From Telopea speciosissima (lineage: Eukaryota > Streptophyta > Magnoliopsida > Proteales > Proteaceae): a stretch of 64,000 nucleotides of DNA. The notes under the pieces were generated by a model, which was not told where the DNA came from, ran no database searches, and worked only from the letters and a program-made list of their open reading frames with translations. The position numbers and the translations under genes are program-made. The DNA is taken from the NCBI RefSeq assembly GCF_018873765.1, contig NC_057916.1, forward strand, positions 30,293,501-30,357,500. The letters are read 5' to 3'. Every line of letters begins with the position of its first letter. Position 1 is the stretch's first letter. Shown here piece after piece: positions 1 to 11,267 of the stretch.

Positions 1-2188
1 AACATTGTTGCTGATGTCCATCCTAATTCATAGTTGGTAAAGGATATTGTATCTTAGTAAGAATTTAATCAAGGTTTAATGTATCAGTATCATATCGGAA
101 AAGTGATTTTAAGAGACCTATCATATTATATTGGAGAGACGAAAGATACACTAAATACACATATAGAAGTGATTAAGAAAATAAGGAAATGCTTAGGATA
201 TATGCAGTTTTGAGGAATAAAATACAACAAATAAATAGTCAAATAGACCATCACATAGAATGATTACCAAGTGATCATTCTTTGTGATTCTGTGGACATT
301 AATTGAAGGTTGGATTTAGATGGAGTTAATAGGTTCGGGACTCAAAGAATACCCATTAGAACATCATTTATTTTCTTCTACAGAAATCAATTACACATTT
401 TAGGGACAGCCTACGAGAGAGTAACATAACATGTGATACAGAGTTCCACACCATCATGCTCATGCATGCACAGTAGAACATGGATATCCAATTCATAGAC
501 TCCACAGAGAGAAGAATATAGAGACGGAGACGGAGAGGGCGAGGATATTTTTGAGGTTAGGAGATTAAGAAAAGGTATATTTTGAAGTAAATAGGAAATT
601 TAAAGGATAGTTGGGGTGAAACAAACAGTTTATAAATGGGTTTTACATCGGTCGATAAATGTGTCGGGTTAAGTTAGACTTTGGCCCCTTGCACCGTGAA
701 CAATGCGCTTACTATTGGGTCAGTTCAATAGCCCGGCATGTTAATAACATGTTGGGCTTGGGCCAGCCTAGATTTTTTATGATCAAATTCAGTTGGGCTA
801 AGCAGTGCGGGTTTAAAATTGACACTCCTAGATAACTACCTTTATTGACTAAATCGTCCTTGACAACCTGATGGAGAAGGAAAGGGTAAGAAGAGCTTAC
901 TTGTTTAATAAATAGGGAGGATAAAAGATATACGGATTTTACTGAGCCTGGATCCACCTCCCTTGCGGTTAATCATCCCATCCCTTCTCACACCGTTATG
1001 GGATGTGGTCTACACCCCATAGATGGTGTGAGATGGGGGTGGAGTGGTTAATTACCTGCAAGGGGGAGAGGAACCTGATTCCATTTAACCTGCCTAGTAA
1101 AAATGTAAGATGAGAAAAAGATTTGGGGGCAGTTTTCTTCACCCATATATGATGAATTCTAAGGATGAATTTATTCACTGTAGGCATTAATTAATGAGAT
1201 GGATGGAGATCATAATGAGGGTAAGGGAATTTTGAACTTTCACCCTATATATAAGAGGGAAGTCTTAATAACAGTCAGATCTTAGGTTTTCTTTATCTCA
1301 CGATGAAGTAAGATTTATTGAGCAACTATTCTTAACTATTGCCACCCTTTGGTCATTCTTACCTATAAATTGTAATAACAAAGGCATGGGAAGCAAAGCA
1401 AATACATGATAACGAAATTGGTGACCTTCGTACAAATGGATTTGGCATTGGTGTAAGCTTTACGTATAGTTAGGTGATGACGTGTGTTCTTTTGTTTCTA
1501 TAAATTAATGACCCTCCATGTAATGACAGCATGGAAAAATATTTATAGAACCAAACAGACACATGCCATCGGCCCATCGTCATCTAACCATACATGAAGC
1601 GTGTGAACGTACATGCATGTAGGTGATCTAGACTTGATTTTAAACAGTCTCTCCTCAGTCCTGAAGAAATGGAACCCACATTCATGAAATGGGTCCACAT
1701 CCATGAAGCCTAAACTCCTACTGAATGGATCTCACCCTCATAAGGATGGCCCCGAATGGTATGGGCCCCATCGAGGTCCACTTGATGAGCCAAGAGTCCA
1801 TGGGTCATTCATTTTTTTTATTTATGGAAAGTGGTCCATGGGCCATTGATAAGTCCTTGTTGAAACATATCGTTACATAAGACCCAGATTGATATTTTAT
1901 TCCATTACAGACCTTCCTTTTCTTGCCCTGTATGAAGCCAATTTATGGCATATCGCAACATCTCCCTCCATCTCATCCTTTTATCAGAGAAATCAGCAAT
2001 CAAGCACTCTGTAATAAGATGCATAGGCTGTGTTTGATAATATTTCTATTCTGGAATTGTATTCTTTTTATGTTTGGTAGCGTTTGGTAAACCTGTTTCA
2101 GAACTAGTTTTTTAACACAAAAAGAACAACAATGGCGTTCAGTAAAATCTATTCTGGAACAGGTTCTTAATACTGTTACTAATAATCA
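1..2188. other. gene-free stretch
   Basis: I see no credible gene here. The open frames are short, unsupported by codon pattern and match no family I recognise. The stretch is AT-rich, with a foldback sequence at about 947-1080 and a GGCC/GGGCT-rich patch around 640-830 that resembles other small hAT-like repeats in the window. The last 150 bases (about 2040-2188) have no counterpart in the otherwise matching unit B. Confidence 0.6.
947..1080. repeat. foldback (MITE-like) imperfect inverted repeat
   Basis: The segment reads as an imperfect hairpin. The left arm contains cccttgcggttaatc and ttctcacaccgttatggg. The right arm, read on the other strand, contains cccttgcaggtaattaacc and tctcacaccatctatgggg. 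Arms are about 50-60 bases with a very small loop. No coding capacity and no clear target-site duplication were found. Confidence 0.5.
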
Positions 2189-2756
2189 TAGAAATGTCAT
2201 TACCGTTAAAATTAACCCAAATTATTACATAAATGCCAATGCCACCAAGCCAAAATATCCAAAATTATGAAAATGCCATTATAATTAAATCAACTACACA
2301 TGCAAAGCAAGTTCTAAACATTCATTACAATTAAAAAAAATCCATCTTCAAAAACTGTTATTAATTGTCAACTTTTGTTCAAGTTAAGCTTACTAATAGC
2401 ATTTAGGACGTATCTAAACATTCTTGTATAATTTTTCGACCCTCTAATTGCTCCTTCCAAGTTTCCTTTGATAAAATCTGATGAGGGTGGAGGAGGGGCA
2501 AATGTACGTAGAGGTCTTTGGACCATTAGATGAATGTACCCGCCTGTTGGTTAAAAGAGCAAGGTCTTCCATCTTCTACCTATTGGAACATTCCACACCC
2601 ATGATTGTTAAAATTTTGGAAATTTAAGTGAATACACAAGTATATTAAAAACAAAACAATATTTACAACAAAGCCAAGTAAAAGAAATCATTAGAAAATG
2701 GAAATTCAGTATATACATAAGTATATTAACGCATCTGTCATAAATAAATTTACAAC

Positions 2757-3220
2757 TGTTAGAACAATCAATGGAATCCGTTCCCATTCAAATATCTAGA
2801 ATACGATTGAATAAAAAAGAGCAGGGAAACAAAGTGTACCTGGCACTCACGTATGTTGATGAAGAATAAATAAGAACGCACCCAATAGCAACAACGATCC
2901 GTCAGATAATGAATGCAAGTCCTCGAATAATCTCGGACAACCGCGATGGGGATCTTCTATAGTCTCCTAGACTCTCCCACTAAGTTCCCTTTCTTGTAGA
3001 GAAAAGAGAAAAGAGAATAGTGACTGCAGGGACCCCTCATCATTAGTATTTATAATACTCTCCAAAATCCTAACTCACTTCCACAATGGGCCAGGCCGGT
3101 CCGGTCCATCTCAATAAATAGTAGCAAGCCACGTCAGTCCTTGTATTTCTTGATCTCCATCAATGATTGACCCGATAATTAATTAAGTCCACTAGTCGCA
3201 ATTTGGAAAAATTCCTAACA
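2757..3220 (-). repeat. 3' LTR of the pol-less LTR element
   Basis: 464 bp, TG...CA ends. It pairs with 6345-6808. On the element's sense strand it follows a purine-rich tract (plus-strand positions about 3221-3236). Confidence 0.9.
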
Positions 3221-6200
3221 ATCTCCCACTTGGGCTAGATTAATTATAAAGTCATCATTATCAGATGTGGTCATGGAATCTCAATACAACAATAATGCTA
3301 CTAAACCGTGATCCAGTTAGCAAATACATCAATGTCTAGCAACAGCAGAAAATACACCTCAACATACGACATATCACTTTCTGTCAGCTACAAACAAGGA
3401 TTTACTTACTAACATGAACCGCCTTGAGATAATTTTGTACAAGGAATGTCGTACACGTCTGTGATCACATAAATATCATCATTATTCCTTGTATGTCCTC
3501 GAATGTATCATGAGCATCGTACGACTCATGGATTATCTTTGAACATCGTCATATTCGTTGGTAATCGATCGACTTGATTTATCACCAATCGAATATCCAT
3601 GACTAGAAATAGCCAAATGACTTGGCTCGTCACCAATCGAACATCCTTAGACCAAAATGGCTTTCAACACATCAATCATATGCATGCATGCAAATGTTAT
3701 TCATCACATCAAACAGAAGTATTATAATTGAAACGAAACATATATCTTTAAGTTCTCCCACTCAACAAGCATATCAATGAAACAAGAAGAAGTCCCAATC
3801 CACAAACAGATCAATCATGTAAAGAAGTACTCCCACTGGTCAAGAGAATCGAACAAACCGAATCAACCAAGTTTGAAAATAAAGATTCAAACCACAAATT
3901 CCGCATCAAGCAAACAAAACTATCAAACTACACGAACTGATTACTTCTTTTGTTCTCAGTCAAGTCACCATTTTCAATATTCTTTCTTTCTTTCGTCTGC
4001 ATAATTAGATATCAATTCCTTCAAGGGTATAATCGTAGTTTGTTAAGTGCATCAATTTCTTCAATATGTTTTTCGTGATTTTATTCGGTCATTCATTCCT
4101 CTTATTATTTCTTGTTTTATTTTAGTGTTTGGCTTTATTATTCCATACTATTAATATATTTTCAATCTATGCTACCGATGTAGCTTCCGTCAAATGGCTC
4201 AAATCCGGTTATACCCCATAGGTTACAAATTAATTTTAACGCAATCTTTCATCATTTCAATTCTTATTGATGGATTATTTCGTTTATGATTCATTATGCA
4301 CGTTGGTTAACCGTCAGTTACCATAATCATTTACTTATTATTTCATCTACCATAATAAGTTATCATTCGTCAACAACACAACTTTTCCATCAACATATAG
4401 AAACAAAACATCACAATATTAAAGGTTTCTATATCGCACAAATCAACATGTTCTTTAACCATCATGTGTCCATTCATCATACAAACATGTATCAACATAT
4501 CATCATAAAATCAATGGTTCTATAAATTTATCATCAACACACCAAATACATGTATGCATACAATCTAGATGATAAATATCAAACAATACTTCTTCACAAT
4601 ATTGCATTCTTGCCCTTTCGGTTCAAAATGCACACGTCTTTATCGTACAGCAAGTACTGCGAGATAGCAACAACTTTCAAAAATCTCCCTCGACCTATGG
4701 ATGATAGAGAAATCCTTAGGTTATGCACCTCAATTTCATAATGATTTATCGCATTGCAAATACCGTGAGATGTCGATGACTTTCAAAAATTTTCCTCCAC
4801 CTTTGGACGGTAAGACAACCCCTAGGCCACGGATCCCAAATTCTTTGAGTACACTATCTTTGGATGGACACACTGCCTTTCCGTGAAAAGATCAGTAGTT
4901 TTCAGATATCCCAACACCTTTAGGCAACTGAAACCCTTAGACCACTATCCCTTCCAATCCATGTGCATATCACCTCGTCAAACTTTGGCAACATCGCCTT
5001 TGGGCTAATGTCACCTATTCCGCTGCCTTGACAGAACCATAAAAGGATTCAATGGGCCACTTTGGTGGATCACCATTTTACCCTCTCATAATTCTTCAAC
5101 CTGATATGCAGCAATATATGTAGAAGTAAATACATTGATCGTCCATAATGTGTTGTGATATGCACATTCATCGTCTATGTGGTAATGGTCAACCCAAAAT
5201 AGTTCAAATATGCTCAAAGTAGCATAATCGTCCAAAACAGGTCCCTAGAAGTATTAAACGTTCCAAAACTAGGTACCAGTAGGTAGGTATTGAAATTATG
5301 AATGAAACAAGACCAACCGAAACTCAATCGGATGCTCCACTCGCCCATATGTCACTCGAAGGTGACACAATCGTCATTAACAGGTCCCATAAATTCAACA
5401 AAAATATTCAAACAGGATACCCAAAACGTTGGCCTTGAAAAATACAAGTAAAATGGGGCATCCCAGGACAGAATCCAATCAAAACGAAGTTCCAAAACAG
5501 GAAAAACAGCTTCTGGAATAATAAAAACGTTCTAGAACAGTTATGAAGTATTAACAGTTGATTCTGTTCCCAAAACAATTGAAAAACGTAAAAACCATCA
5601 AAACCATAGCCTCTGTTTATCCAAGATATGCCGAATTACATATCAAAATGAAGAGCATGAAAAAATAGATTCCCCAGGAAAAACCGCGTCTCAAAATTCA
5701 TCCAAACGAACCCACAAGATCCATTTGAAGTTTTCTGGTCATTTTCCCCCTTTTTTTTTTTGTTTTAAAGTCGAATAGAACCGGTTTGAACCAAGTCGAA
5801 CCGAGGTGGAATGAACCAAATTGGACTGAACCCGGTTCGCATGAATCGGACCGCCTGTCCACCCAACCGGGTCCAAACTTGGGTCTCGGGTTGGGTCAGC
5901 AATCCAGGTCGGGTCAACGTTGACCGGGTCTGGGTCAACTTTGACCCGAGTCCGGTCCGCTCTGACCGGGTGAAACTTGACCCGCAAGTAACCGCTGTGC
6001 ATGACGTTAGGCCCTATGACGTCAGAATCATTATGTTTTTTTTTTTTTGTTGAAATAACCGTCGTCGACGCGTGTATCTCACTTGGGCTTCGGCCCTCGT
6101 GCCGATGCATTCGGCCGCCGGCGGTGATGATCCACCCACCAAAATTCTTGTGTCTCCGAGCCCTTCGCACCCATATAAAAATATTTGATTTTCGTCGGTG

Positions 6201-6330
6201 GAAAAATCCGATAGCGGCCAAAACGTATGATTTTGCCAAAAATCCAATAAAAGATCCCTATTTCCGCCATCATAAACCTTGATTCATGTTCTTAAATTGA
6301 CAATCAATCGATCTTAGGTTTGTATGGTCT
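3221..6330. other. internal region of the LTR element, no recognisable gene
   Basis: AT-rich with scattered short frames. The longest frame (5739-6239, minus) covers repeated GGGTC/GACCC-rich DNA giving a Asp-Pro-Val-Arg periodic peptide. I judge this compositional rather than a protein. No conserved retroelement domains are present. Confidence 0.6.
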
Positions 6331-6342
6331 GCTCTGATACCA
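6331..6342 (-). other. primer-binding site
   Basis: The minus strand reads TGGTATCAGAGC, the classical plant initiator-methionine tRNA primer site, two bases from the end of the 6345-6808 LTR. It fixes the element's orientation. Confidence 0.9.
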
Positions 6343-6344
6343 CT

Positions 6345-6808
6345 TGTTAGAACAATCAATGGAATCCATTCCCATACAAATATCTAGAACACTATTAAAT
6401 AAAAAAGAGCAGGGAAACAAAGTGTACTTGGCACCCACGTATGTTGATGAAGAACAGATAAGAACACACCCAATAGCAGCAACAATTCGTCAGATAATGA
6501 ATGCAAGTCCTCGAATAATCTCGGACAACCGCGATGGGGATCTTCTATAGTCTCCTAGACTCTCTCACTGAATTCCCTTTCTTGTGGAGAAAAGAGAAAA
6601 GAGAATATTGACTGCAGGGACCCCTCATCATTAGTATTTATAATACTCCCCAAAACCCTAACCCACTTCCACAATGGGCAAGGCCGGTCCGGTCCATCTC
6701 AATAAATAGTAGCAAACCACATCAGTCCTTGTATTTCTTGATCTCCATTAATGATCGACCCGATAATTAATTAAGCCCACTCGTCGCGATTTGAAAAAAT
6801 TCCTAACA
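6345..6808 (-). repeat. 5' LTR of the pol-less LTR element
   Basis: 464 bp copy of 2757-3220 with the same termini. It is followed on the plus strand by the target-site duplication ACAAC at 6809-6813. Confidence 0.9.
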
Positions 6809-6813
6809 ACAAC

Positions 6814-7243
6814 ATCATTTGAAGAGTACAAGATCATAAAATTTTAGTCATTTGTAAACATTACATGTAAATAGGAGATCAGTAGGCTCAACTGCTAAGA
6901 AACCGATAATAATGTAGGCCCTATTTATGGCTCGGTTTAAATATGGATCAGGCTTTCCTATAAGAATGGGTTGGACCTTGATTTTTGAGTTTTATTATTG
7001 TAATTGGCCTAATTTATAAGTCCAAAAGTGAGGGTTAGACCGAATATATGAAAGATTTTATTTTATGGGGCAATTTCCTATATCTATGAGGTAAGAAAAA
7101 GAACTACAAAATAAGTAAATTTACAAGACAAAGTAAGTATAAAACAATGTTAAATTAAAGTTACTAGTTTTATAATTAATTGTGTTAAATTGAAGATCTA
7201 GGCAATTTCCCATATTTTTATTTAGTAGATCCTATTATAAGGT
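6814..7243. other. conserved non-coding flank of unit A
   Basis: No gene. The 6940-7243 part aligns with 27015-27305 of unit B almost throughout. This shared AT-rich block lies about 1.2-1.5 kb upstream of ERF gene 1. Confidence 0.6.
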
Positions 7244-7252
7244 TAGTTACTA

Positions 7253-7440
7253 AGGATCCGACTCCTCTACTTTTGCCTGCCCAGTAATGCCGTGCACCCC
7301 CACACACAAGCGCGGCGGAAAATACCACCTTACCCCCCGCTCAGGCAAGGCGCTCGACAGGGGTAAGGCGATACATTTCGCCTTGCTTGTGTGAGACGCA
7401 CATGGCAATAGGGGCAGACGGAAGTAGAGGAGTCGAATTG
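7253..7440. mobile_element. Mutator-like MITE with 9-bp TSD
   Basis: This 188 bp element has terminal inverted repeats beginning ggatccgactcctctact on the left and aattcgactcctctacttcc on the right (reverse complement). It is flanked by a perfect 9-bp duplication TAGTTACTA (7244-7252 and 7441-7449). The orthologous position in unit B has only one such 9-mer and no insert, so this is a clean empty-site comparison. The 9-bp duplication is the Mutator superfamily signature. It has no coding capacity. Confidence 0.88.
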
Positions 7441-7687
7441 TAGTTACTAAAGTCTTCCTTTAGTTTTCGTCATTAATAAAGTTACTTATTTTAGTGAAGA
7501 CTACTAAAATATGGTTCTACATTGTGTAGCTAAACATGTAGCAGCCAGCCACAAGAAGTTCTTCTGTTTGGTATATGGCTCCTTGATTTATCTAGGACAA
7601 TGTCTCTTGGGATGCTTAAGAAAGAGCTCCGTATTGCTTCGGTTGAGGCATTCAAAGGATATTAAATTTAAGCATATTAGGAAAGCG

Positions 7688-7721
7688 AGGGGAGGGGAGG
7701 GGAGGGGGGGGGAGGGGAGGG
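7688..7721 (+). repeat. G-rich minisatellite with quadruplex potential
   Basis: A run of seven G-tracts of 3-9 G separated by single A residues, about 710-740 bases upstream of the ERF gene 1 start codon. The matching place in unit B (about 29970-30000) has an ordinary GA-rich sequence, so the tract expanded in unit A only. Confidence 0.7.
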
Positions 7722-8271
7722 AGCAAGAAAGAAAATGCAAGAACAGAAGAGGAAAACGTCATCATTCAGCATGCATAAAAAAGTGATGTCAAACCATCGC
7801 AAAAGAAAAGAAAAGAAATGATTGGTAGAGACAAAAATAAGAGTCCATGTAAATTAAGATTCAATCAACCCTGGGGTTCTACCGTCTTTCTCGCGAGTTT
7901 CCTTTCCTCCAGAGATTACCCCATATGCTGACAGCTGACGGCTACAGTGGATGTAATTGGAACGTGTTCTATCTTTATTTATACCAAAAGGAACCACTAG
8001 GACTGTTCAAACAAAATTGCAGAAAAAAAAAACCAAGGATTTCGTTCCTTCAACGGGGTTGAAAGCCCATATTTTATTTGGGGGTATCCAAACAAAAAGG
8101 CTCCTGTCCTGCTGTGGCGGGAGCTGAAGCATCCAACCCAGCAAAATCACAACAAAAATAAGGGTGGGGAGATCATTTCACAGGTGGGTCCCAGGAATGC
8201 AAATGGATTTGATTGAAATTAATGTTGAATGTCAAAGTTTGAGTTGAGTATATGTTGGATATCGGATCTCC

Positions 8272-8278
8272 TTAAATA
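8272..8278 (+). promoter_or_regulatory. degenerate TATA-like element of ERF gene 1
   Basis: The sequence reads CTTAAATA where the aligned promoter of ERF gene 2 reads CTATAAATA, so the canonical box is degraded. Both are followed by the shared block ggctatcgatgactc. The element is 156 bases before the start codon. Confidence 0.45.
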
Positions 8279-8427
8279 CTCCATTTTTGGGCTATCGATG
8301 ACTCAATCCATGCAACTTTTGCATTTGTTACCAAATTTGGAAGCAATAGAAAAATACTTGGAGCTTGGAAGCTTTTTAATTTGCTGCTGCAATTATTAAA
8401 TTATCAAATAGTATCGACTAGGAGAGG

Positions 8428-8910
8428 ATGGAGGAGGAGAAGAAGAAGGCTTCAGCAACTTCGAGTTCGAGTTCGAATTCGAAAGAGAAGCTGGGGAGTG
8501 AGGGAGACGCAAAGGACCAAAAAGAGATGAAAAGGGAAGAGGTTCGTTATAGAGGAGTACGTCGCCGTCCATGGGGTAAATATGCCGCAGAGATACGGGA
8601 CCCTTCAAGGCGTGGTGGACGTCTATGGCTTGGAACGTTTGAAACCGCGGAGGATGCAGCACATGCTTATGATCGAGCGGCGTTCGCATTGAGGGGTCAT
8701 CAAGCCATCCTTAACTTCCCAAATCAACACTTGTTTCATTCCTCTAATAACTCCTCTGCTTCTGCAATATCTGCATCTGGTAGTGGAGGACAGAGTTCAT
8801 CAGCTGGAACCAGAGGAGAAAGAGATGTCATTGAGTTTGAGTATCTGGATGATAAGATTCTGGAGGAGCTTCTCGCAGTTGAAACAGTGGAGGACACCAC
8901 TTGCAAGTAA
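8428..8910 (+). CDS. ERF095/096/098-like: ERF gene 1: group IX AP2/ERF transcription factor (160 aa)
   Basis: A small single-exon ethylene-response-factor transcription factor, expected in the nucleus and binding GCC-box promoters. A serine/lysine-rich acidic N-terminus (1-39) is followed by one AP2/ERF domain at 41-98 ([18 protein letters not shown], then WLGTF and AAFALRG). The GCC-box contact residues known for the family (R6, R8, W10, E16, R18) are present, as are A14 and D19, which mark the ERF rather than DREB type. A Ser/Gly-rich linker leads to an acidic C-terminal EDLL motif at 133-150 ([16 protein letters not shown]), an activation motif of group IX. An in-frame TAG 9 bases upstream makes the start unambiguous. 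The length fits the small ERF095-ERF098 type. Its closest relative here is ERF gene 2, its tandem duplicate. Orthology to a particular Arabidopsis member is not settled. Confidence 0.95.
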   Translation: MEEEKKKASATSSSSSNSKEKLGSEGDAKDQKEMKREEVRYRGVRRRPWGKYAAEIRDPSRRGGRLWLGTFETAEDAAHAYDRAAFALRGHQAILNFPNQHLFHSSNNSSASAISASGSGGQSSSAGTRGERDVIEFEYLDDKILEELLAVETVEDTTCK

Positions 8911-9427
8911 TACTGAAACACTTTTGTATTAAAATTTTTTGGAAAAACTTTCCCCGCCAGTCATTTGTGGTATGGGCTCACCTTACCCCCACGCGTCCTC
9001 CTCGTTCTACTTCTCACCTAAAACTTTTGTGTTGTTGTAATCTACATAATTATGCTCATTTGTTACATGTTCCTTTGCTTATGTCATTCTTGTTTTTTCT
9101 TAATTCTTAGGGTACGAGAAATGGAAAAAGATTGTTCAAATTCCAAACACTTGAGAGTTGAGTACGTTGAGAACCATTTGATTGGTTTCTAATGGTTAGC
9201 TGTCCAACATTTTTTTGTACGTCCACCCCCATTGTTTGAAACTTACTCGATCATTAAATGGTAATACTGATCGAGTGTTGCAGATTAATTGAGGACATAA
9301 CTGGGACCCAACTACGTACCTCACCCGCCCAGCTGAATGAGTGGAAAAGGAATCTAGGGGGCACTTCTAGTAATAATACATAATTTGTATTTTCATAAGC
9401 ATGTTACCAAAAAAATCCTAATCATAG

Positions 9428-9806
9428 TTTTTTATTTTTTATTTTTATTTTATTTATTTATTAATTTTGGTAAAAGGACATCTATAATCTATTCATGAAA
9501 ATGAGCAAAGCTCTTTAGTTGCTCATCTAATTACAAGATTTTGTCAACCACATAGTGAAATTAAACCAAACCATCCTACTTATAACGGACAAGACCTTCC
9601 AAACTAGGAAATCAGCTATAGAATTGCATTCCGTAAAAATATACTGAAAACTATATTCCAGAAAGTATGAGAAAGTATGGAATATATCAATGGTTGAATG
9701 ATAAGAGGGACCAAAGTAGTCCAATGGTGATATTGTAAGTGCACACCTCTTACAATCAATTTCCAGTACAAGGTGCTTGAACAATTTAGAGATTGCTTCT
9801 AGCATC
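9428..9806 (-). pseudogene. 5'-truncated LINE: RNase H-like 3' end
   Basis: An imperfect T-rich tract at 9428-9470 (the poly-A tail of a minus-strand insert) is followed by a minus-strand frame at 9527-9805. It resembles the last part of the RNase H domain that ends plant LINE ORF2, with E.DC.. near residues 16-20 and a terminal block CNSIADFLVWKVL. The rest of the element is missing. Junction motif T(n)GGTAAAAG matches the other LINE ends in this window. Confidence 0.6.
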
Positions 9807-9964
9807 CCACTACGCGGACAGTGAGCTTGGATAAGAACTCGGCGAGAACGGAGACGATGTTGAAGAAGACATTTTCTTGGAGGAGGATTGGTTTAAGGGA
9901 TCCGGTTCGGAGAGCTTCTGGTGAGAGGTGGAGTCAAGGATGCGTAGCTTCACTACTAGATTAT
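9807..9964. other. unassigned sequence at the broken end of the copia LTR
   Basis: This lies between the LINE fragment and the first bases that match the right-hand copia LTR. It is not part of the LTR. One minus-strand frame gives a plausible but unidentified peptide (about 40 residues, ending before 9810). I cannot assign a source. Confidence 0.3.
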
Positions 9965-10147
9965 ACATGTACTTCTCAATGTGAAAGTAACATATATACA
10001 TGTACAACCCTAGCTAAGAGTTACAAATAGATTAGGAAGGTTATATCACATGTGATGTAGTTTCCTAATAGAAGAGGATTACAAGGGATTACATAAAATA
10101 TGGAACAAGTTTCCTAGTTTGAGAAGATCTCAATATTATCCAATACA
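9965..10147 (-). repeat. 3' LTR of the copia element (outer end missing)
   Basis: Matches 23270-23454 over about 180 bases with few mismatches. The inner end reads ATCCAATACA next to the purine tract. The outer 35 or so bases expected from the right LTR are replaced by unrelated sequence. Confidence 0.8.
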
Positions 10148-10152
10148 CCCCC

Positions 10153-11267
10153 TCAAGATGAAGGGCCAGCAGAGCGGACCTTTAGCTTGTCCCGCAAGAA
10201 TTGAAAACGAGCTGTAGACAGGGCCTTGGTAAGAACATCTGCAACCTGATCTGTAGTTGAAATAAACTGAACATGAAGTTGACGGTTGGCGACGCATTCC
10301 CGCACAAAGTGAAAGTCAATCTCTATGTGTTTTGTGCGAGCATGGAACACCGGATTGGCTGAAAGATACATAGCTCCAATATTGTCACACCATAAAATAG
10401 GGGAGCTACAGAGCGGGAAGCCCAATTCTCCAAACAAGGATTCCCACTAGATCAATTCAGCCGTTGCATCTGTGAGAGCCTTGTATTCGAACTCAGTGGA
10501 TGATCGAGCAACGGTTTTTTGTTTCCGAGATTGCCAAGAGATCAAGTTGGGGCCAAGGAAAATTGCATAACCACCAGTTGAGCGTCGATCCGAGTTGTTA
10601 CCTGCCCAATTGACATCAGAGAAGGCCTGAAGTGTGAGGTTTGGAGAGAGCTCAAGCAGCAAACCATGAGTGCTGGTGTGTTTAAGATAGCGCAATATCT
10701 GTTTGACCAAGGACCAATGATGCACTGTAGGAGAGTGCATAAACTGACACACCCTGTTAACTGCAAATTCCACATCAGGTCGTGTGAGTGTAATGTACTG
10801 TAGAGCCCCAACTATTGAGCGGTAGCGTTTGTGATCATCAAATAGTGCACCCCTTGAATCTGAAGAAGGGGAAGAGACTGCCATAAGGGTGAGAATTGGC
10901 TTGCACTCAGTCATACCAGCACGATTAAACAAGTCACAAACATAATGTGATTGAGATAAGAGAAGGCCCTTGGAATGCTGAACCGCCTCTATACTAAGAA
11001 AAAAATGAAGAGGACCCAGATCTTTAATAGTGAACTCATTTTCCAATTGCTGTAGCAGTGCTGTGACCTGGGAAGCAGTGTTACTGGTAACAATAATATC
11101 ATCCACATAAATGAGCACATAAACAACCACCGAACTTGACCGATAAAGGAACAATGATGGATCGGTTTTGGAGGCTACAAAACCCAGGCGAACCAGGTAC
11201 TGGGAGAGGCGTTGGAACCATGCCCGTGGGGCCTGCTCGAGGCCATATAGTGAACGGTGAAGCTTAT
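10153..11267 (-). pseudogene. copia pol, C-terminal part: reverse transcriptase and RNase H
   Basis: Read on the minus strand from 11267. It begins inside the reverse transcriptase with the conserved LYGL.QAPRAWF block, followed by the catalytic YVDD motif (in LIYVDDIIVTS), then SIVGALQYITLTRPDVEFAVN. The RNase H domain has FSDVNWAGN, the RRSTGG block and a split distal part (10153-10437) with [13 protein letters not shown] stop at about 10447 separates the last piece, so the gene is dead. It continues the 20029-23132 reading across the nested insertion. In life it would reverse-transcribe the element's RNA in cytoplasmic particles. Confidence 0.9.

Larger units (their letters stand above)
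2757..6808 (-). mobile_element. pol-less LTR retrotransposon with intact ends
   Basis: Two 464 bp direct repeats (2757-3220 and 6345-6808) flank 3.1 kb of internal DNA. Both repeats start TGTTAG and end TAACA. The insertion is bracketed by a perfect 5-bp duplication, ACAAC (2752-2756 and 6809-6813). On the minus strand the initiator-Met primer site TGGTATCAGAGC lies 2 bases inside the 6345 LTR, and a purine tract abuts the 3220 LTR, so the element is transcribed leftward. I see no gag, protease, integrase or reverse transcriptase, so it looks non-autonomous (LARD-like) and copia-type by its primer site. By eye the LTRs differ at about 30 of 464 positions, mostly transitions. Confidence 0.93.
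2190..9365 (+). repeat. segmental duplication unit A (carries ERF gene 1)
   Basis: Blocks upstream and downstream of ERF gene 1 recur in the same order around ERF gene 2 (unit B, about 25118-31905). Matching pairs include 2190-2580 with 25130-25545, 6940-7250 with 27015-27310, 7470-7650 with 29645-29815, 7830-7960 with 30045-30210, the ERF genes, 9000-9225 with 31325-31545, and 9288-9360 with 31845-31905. The ancestral unit without insertions was roughly 3-4 kb. Unit A later received the 4.05 kb LTR element and a 188 bp MITE. Confidence 0.85.

Noticed and set aside
5739..6239. 166-codon minus frame with Asp-Pro-Val-Arg periodicity
   Set aside because: It is low-complexity GACCC/GGGTC DNA inside a pol-less LTR element, with overlapping frames on both strands and no known domain.
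7511..7786. 91-codon frame upstream of ERF gene 1
   Set aside because: The frame is not conserved in unit B, and its C-terminal half is the G-rich repeat.
8396..8689. Minus-strand frames overlapping the ERF genes (also at 30519-30788 and 44410-44690)
   Set aside because: They are mirror frames of the conserved AP2 coding sequence. Similarity between copies follows from the plus-strand gene.
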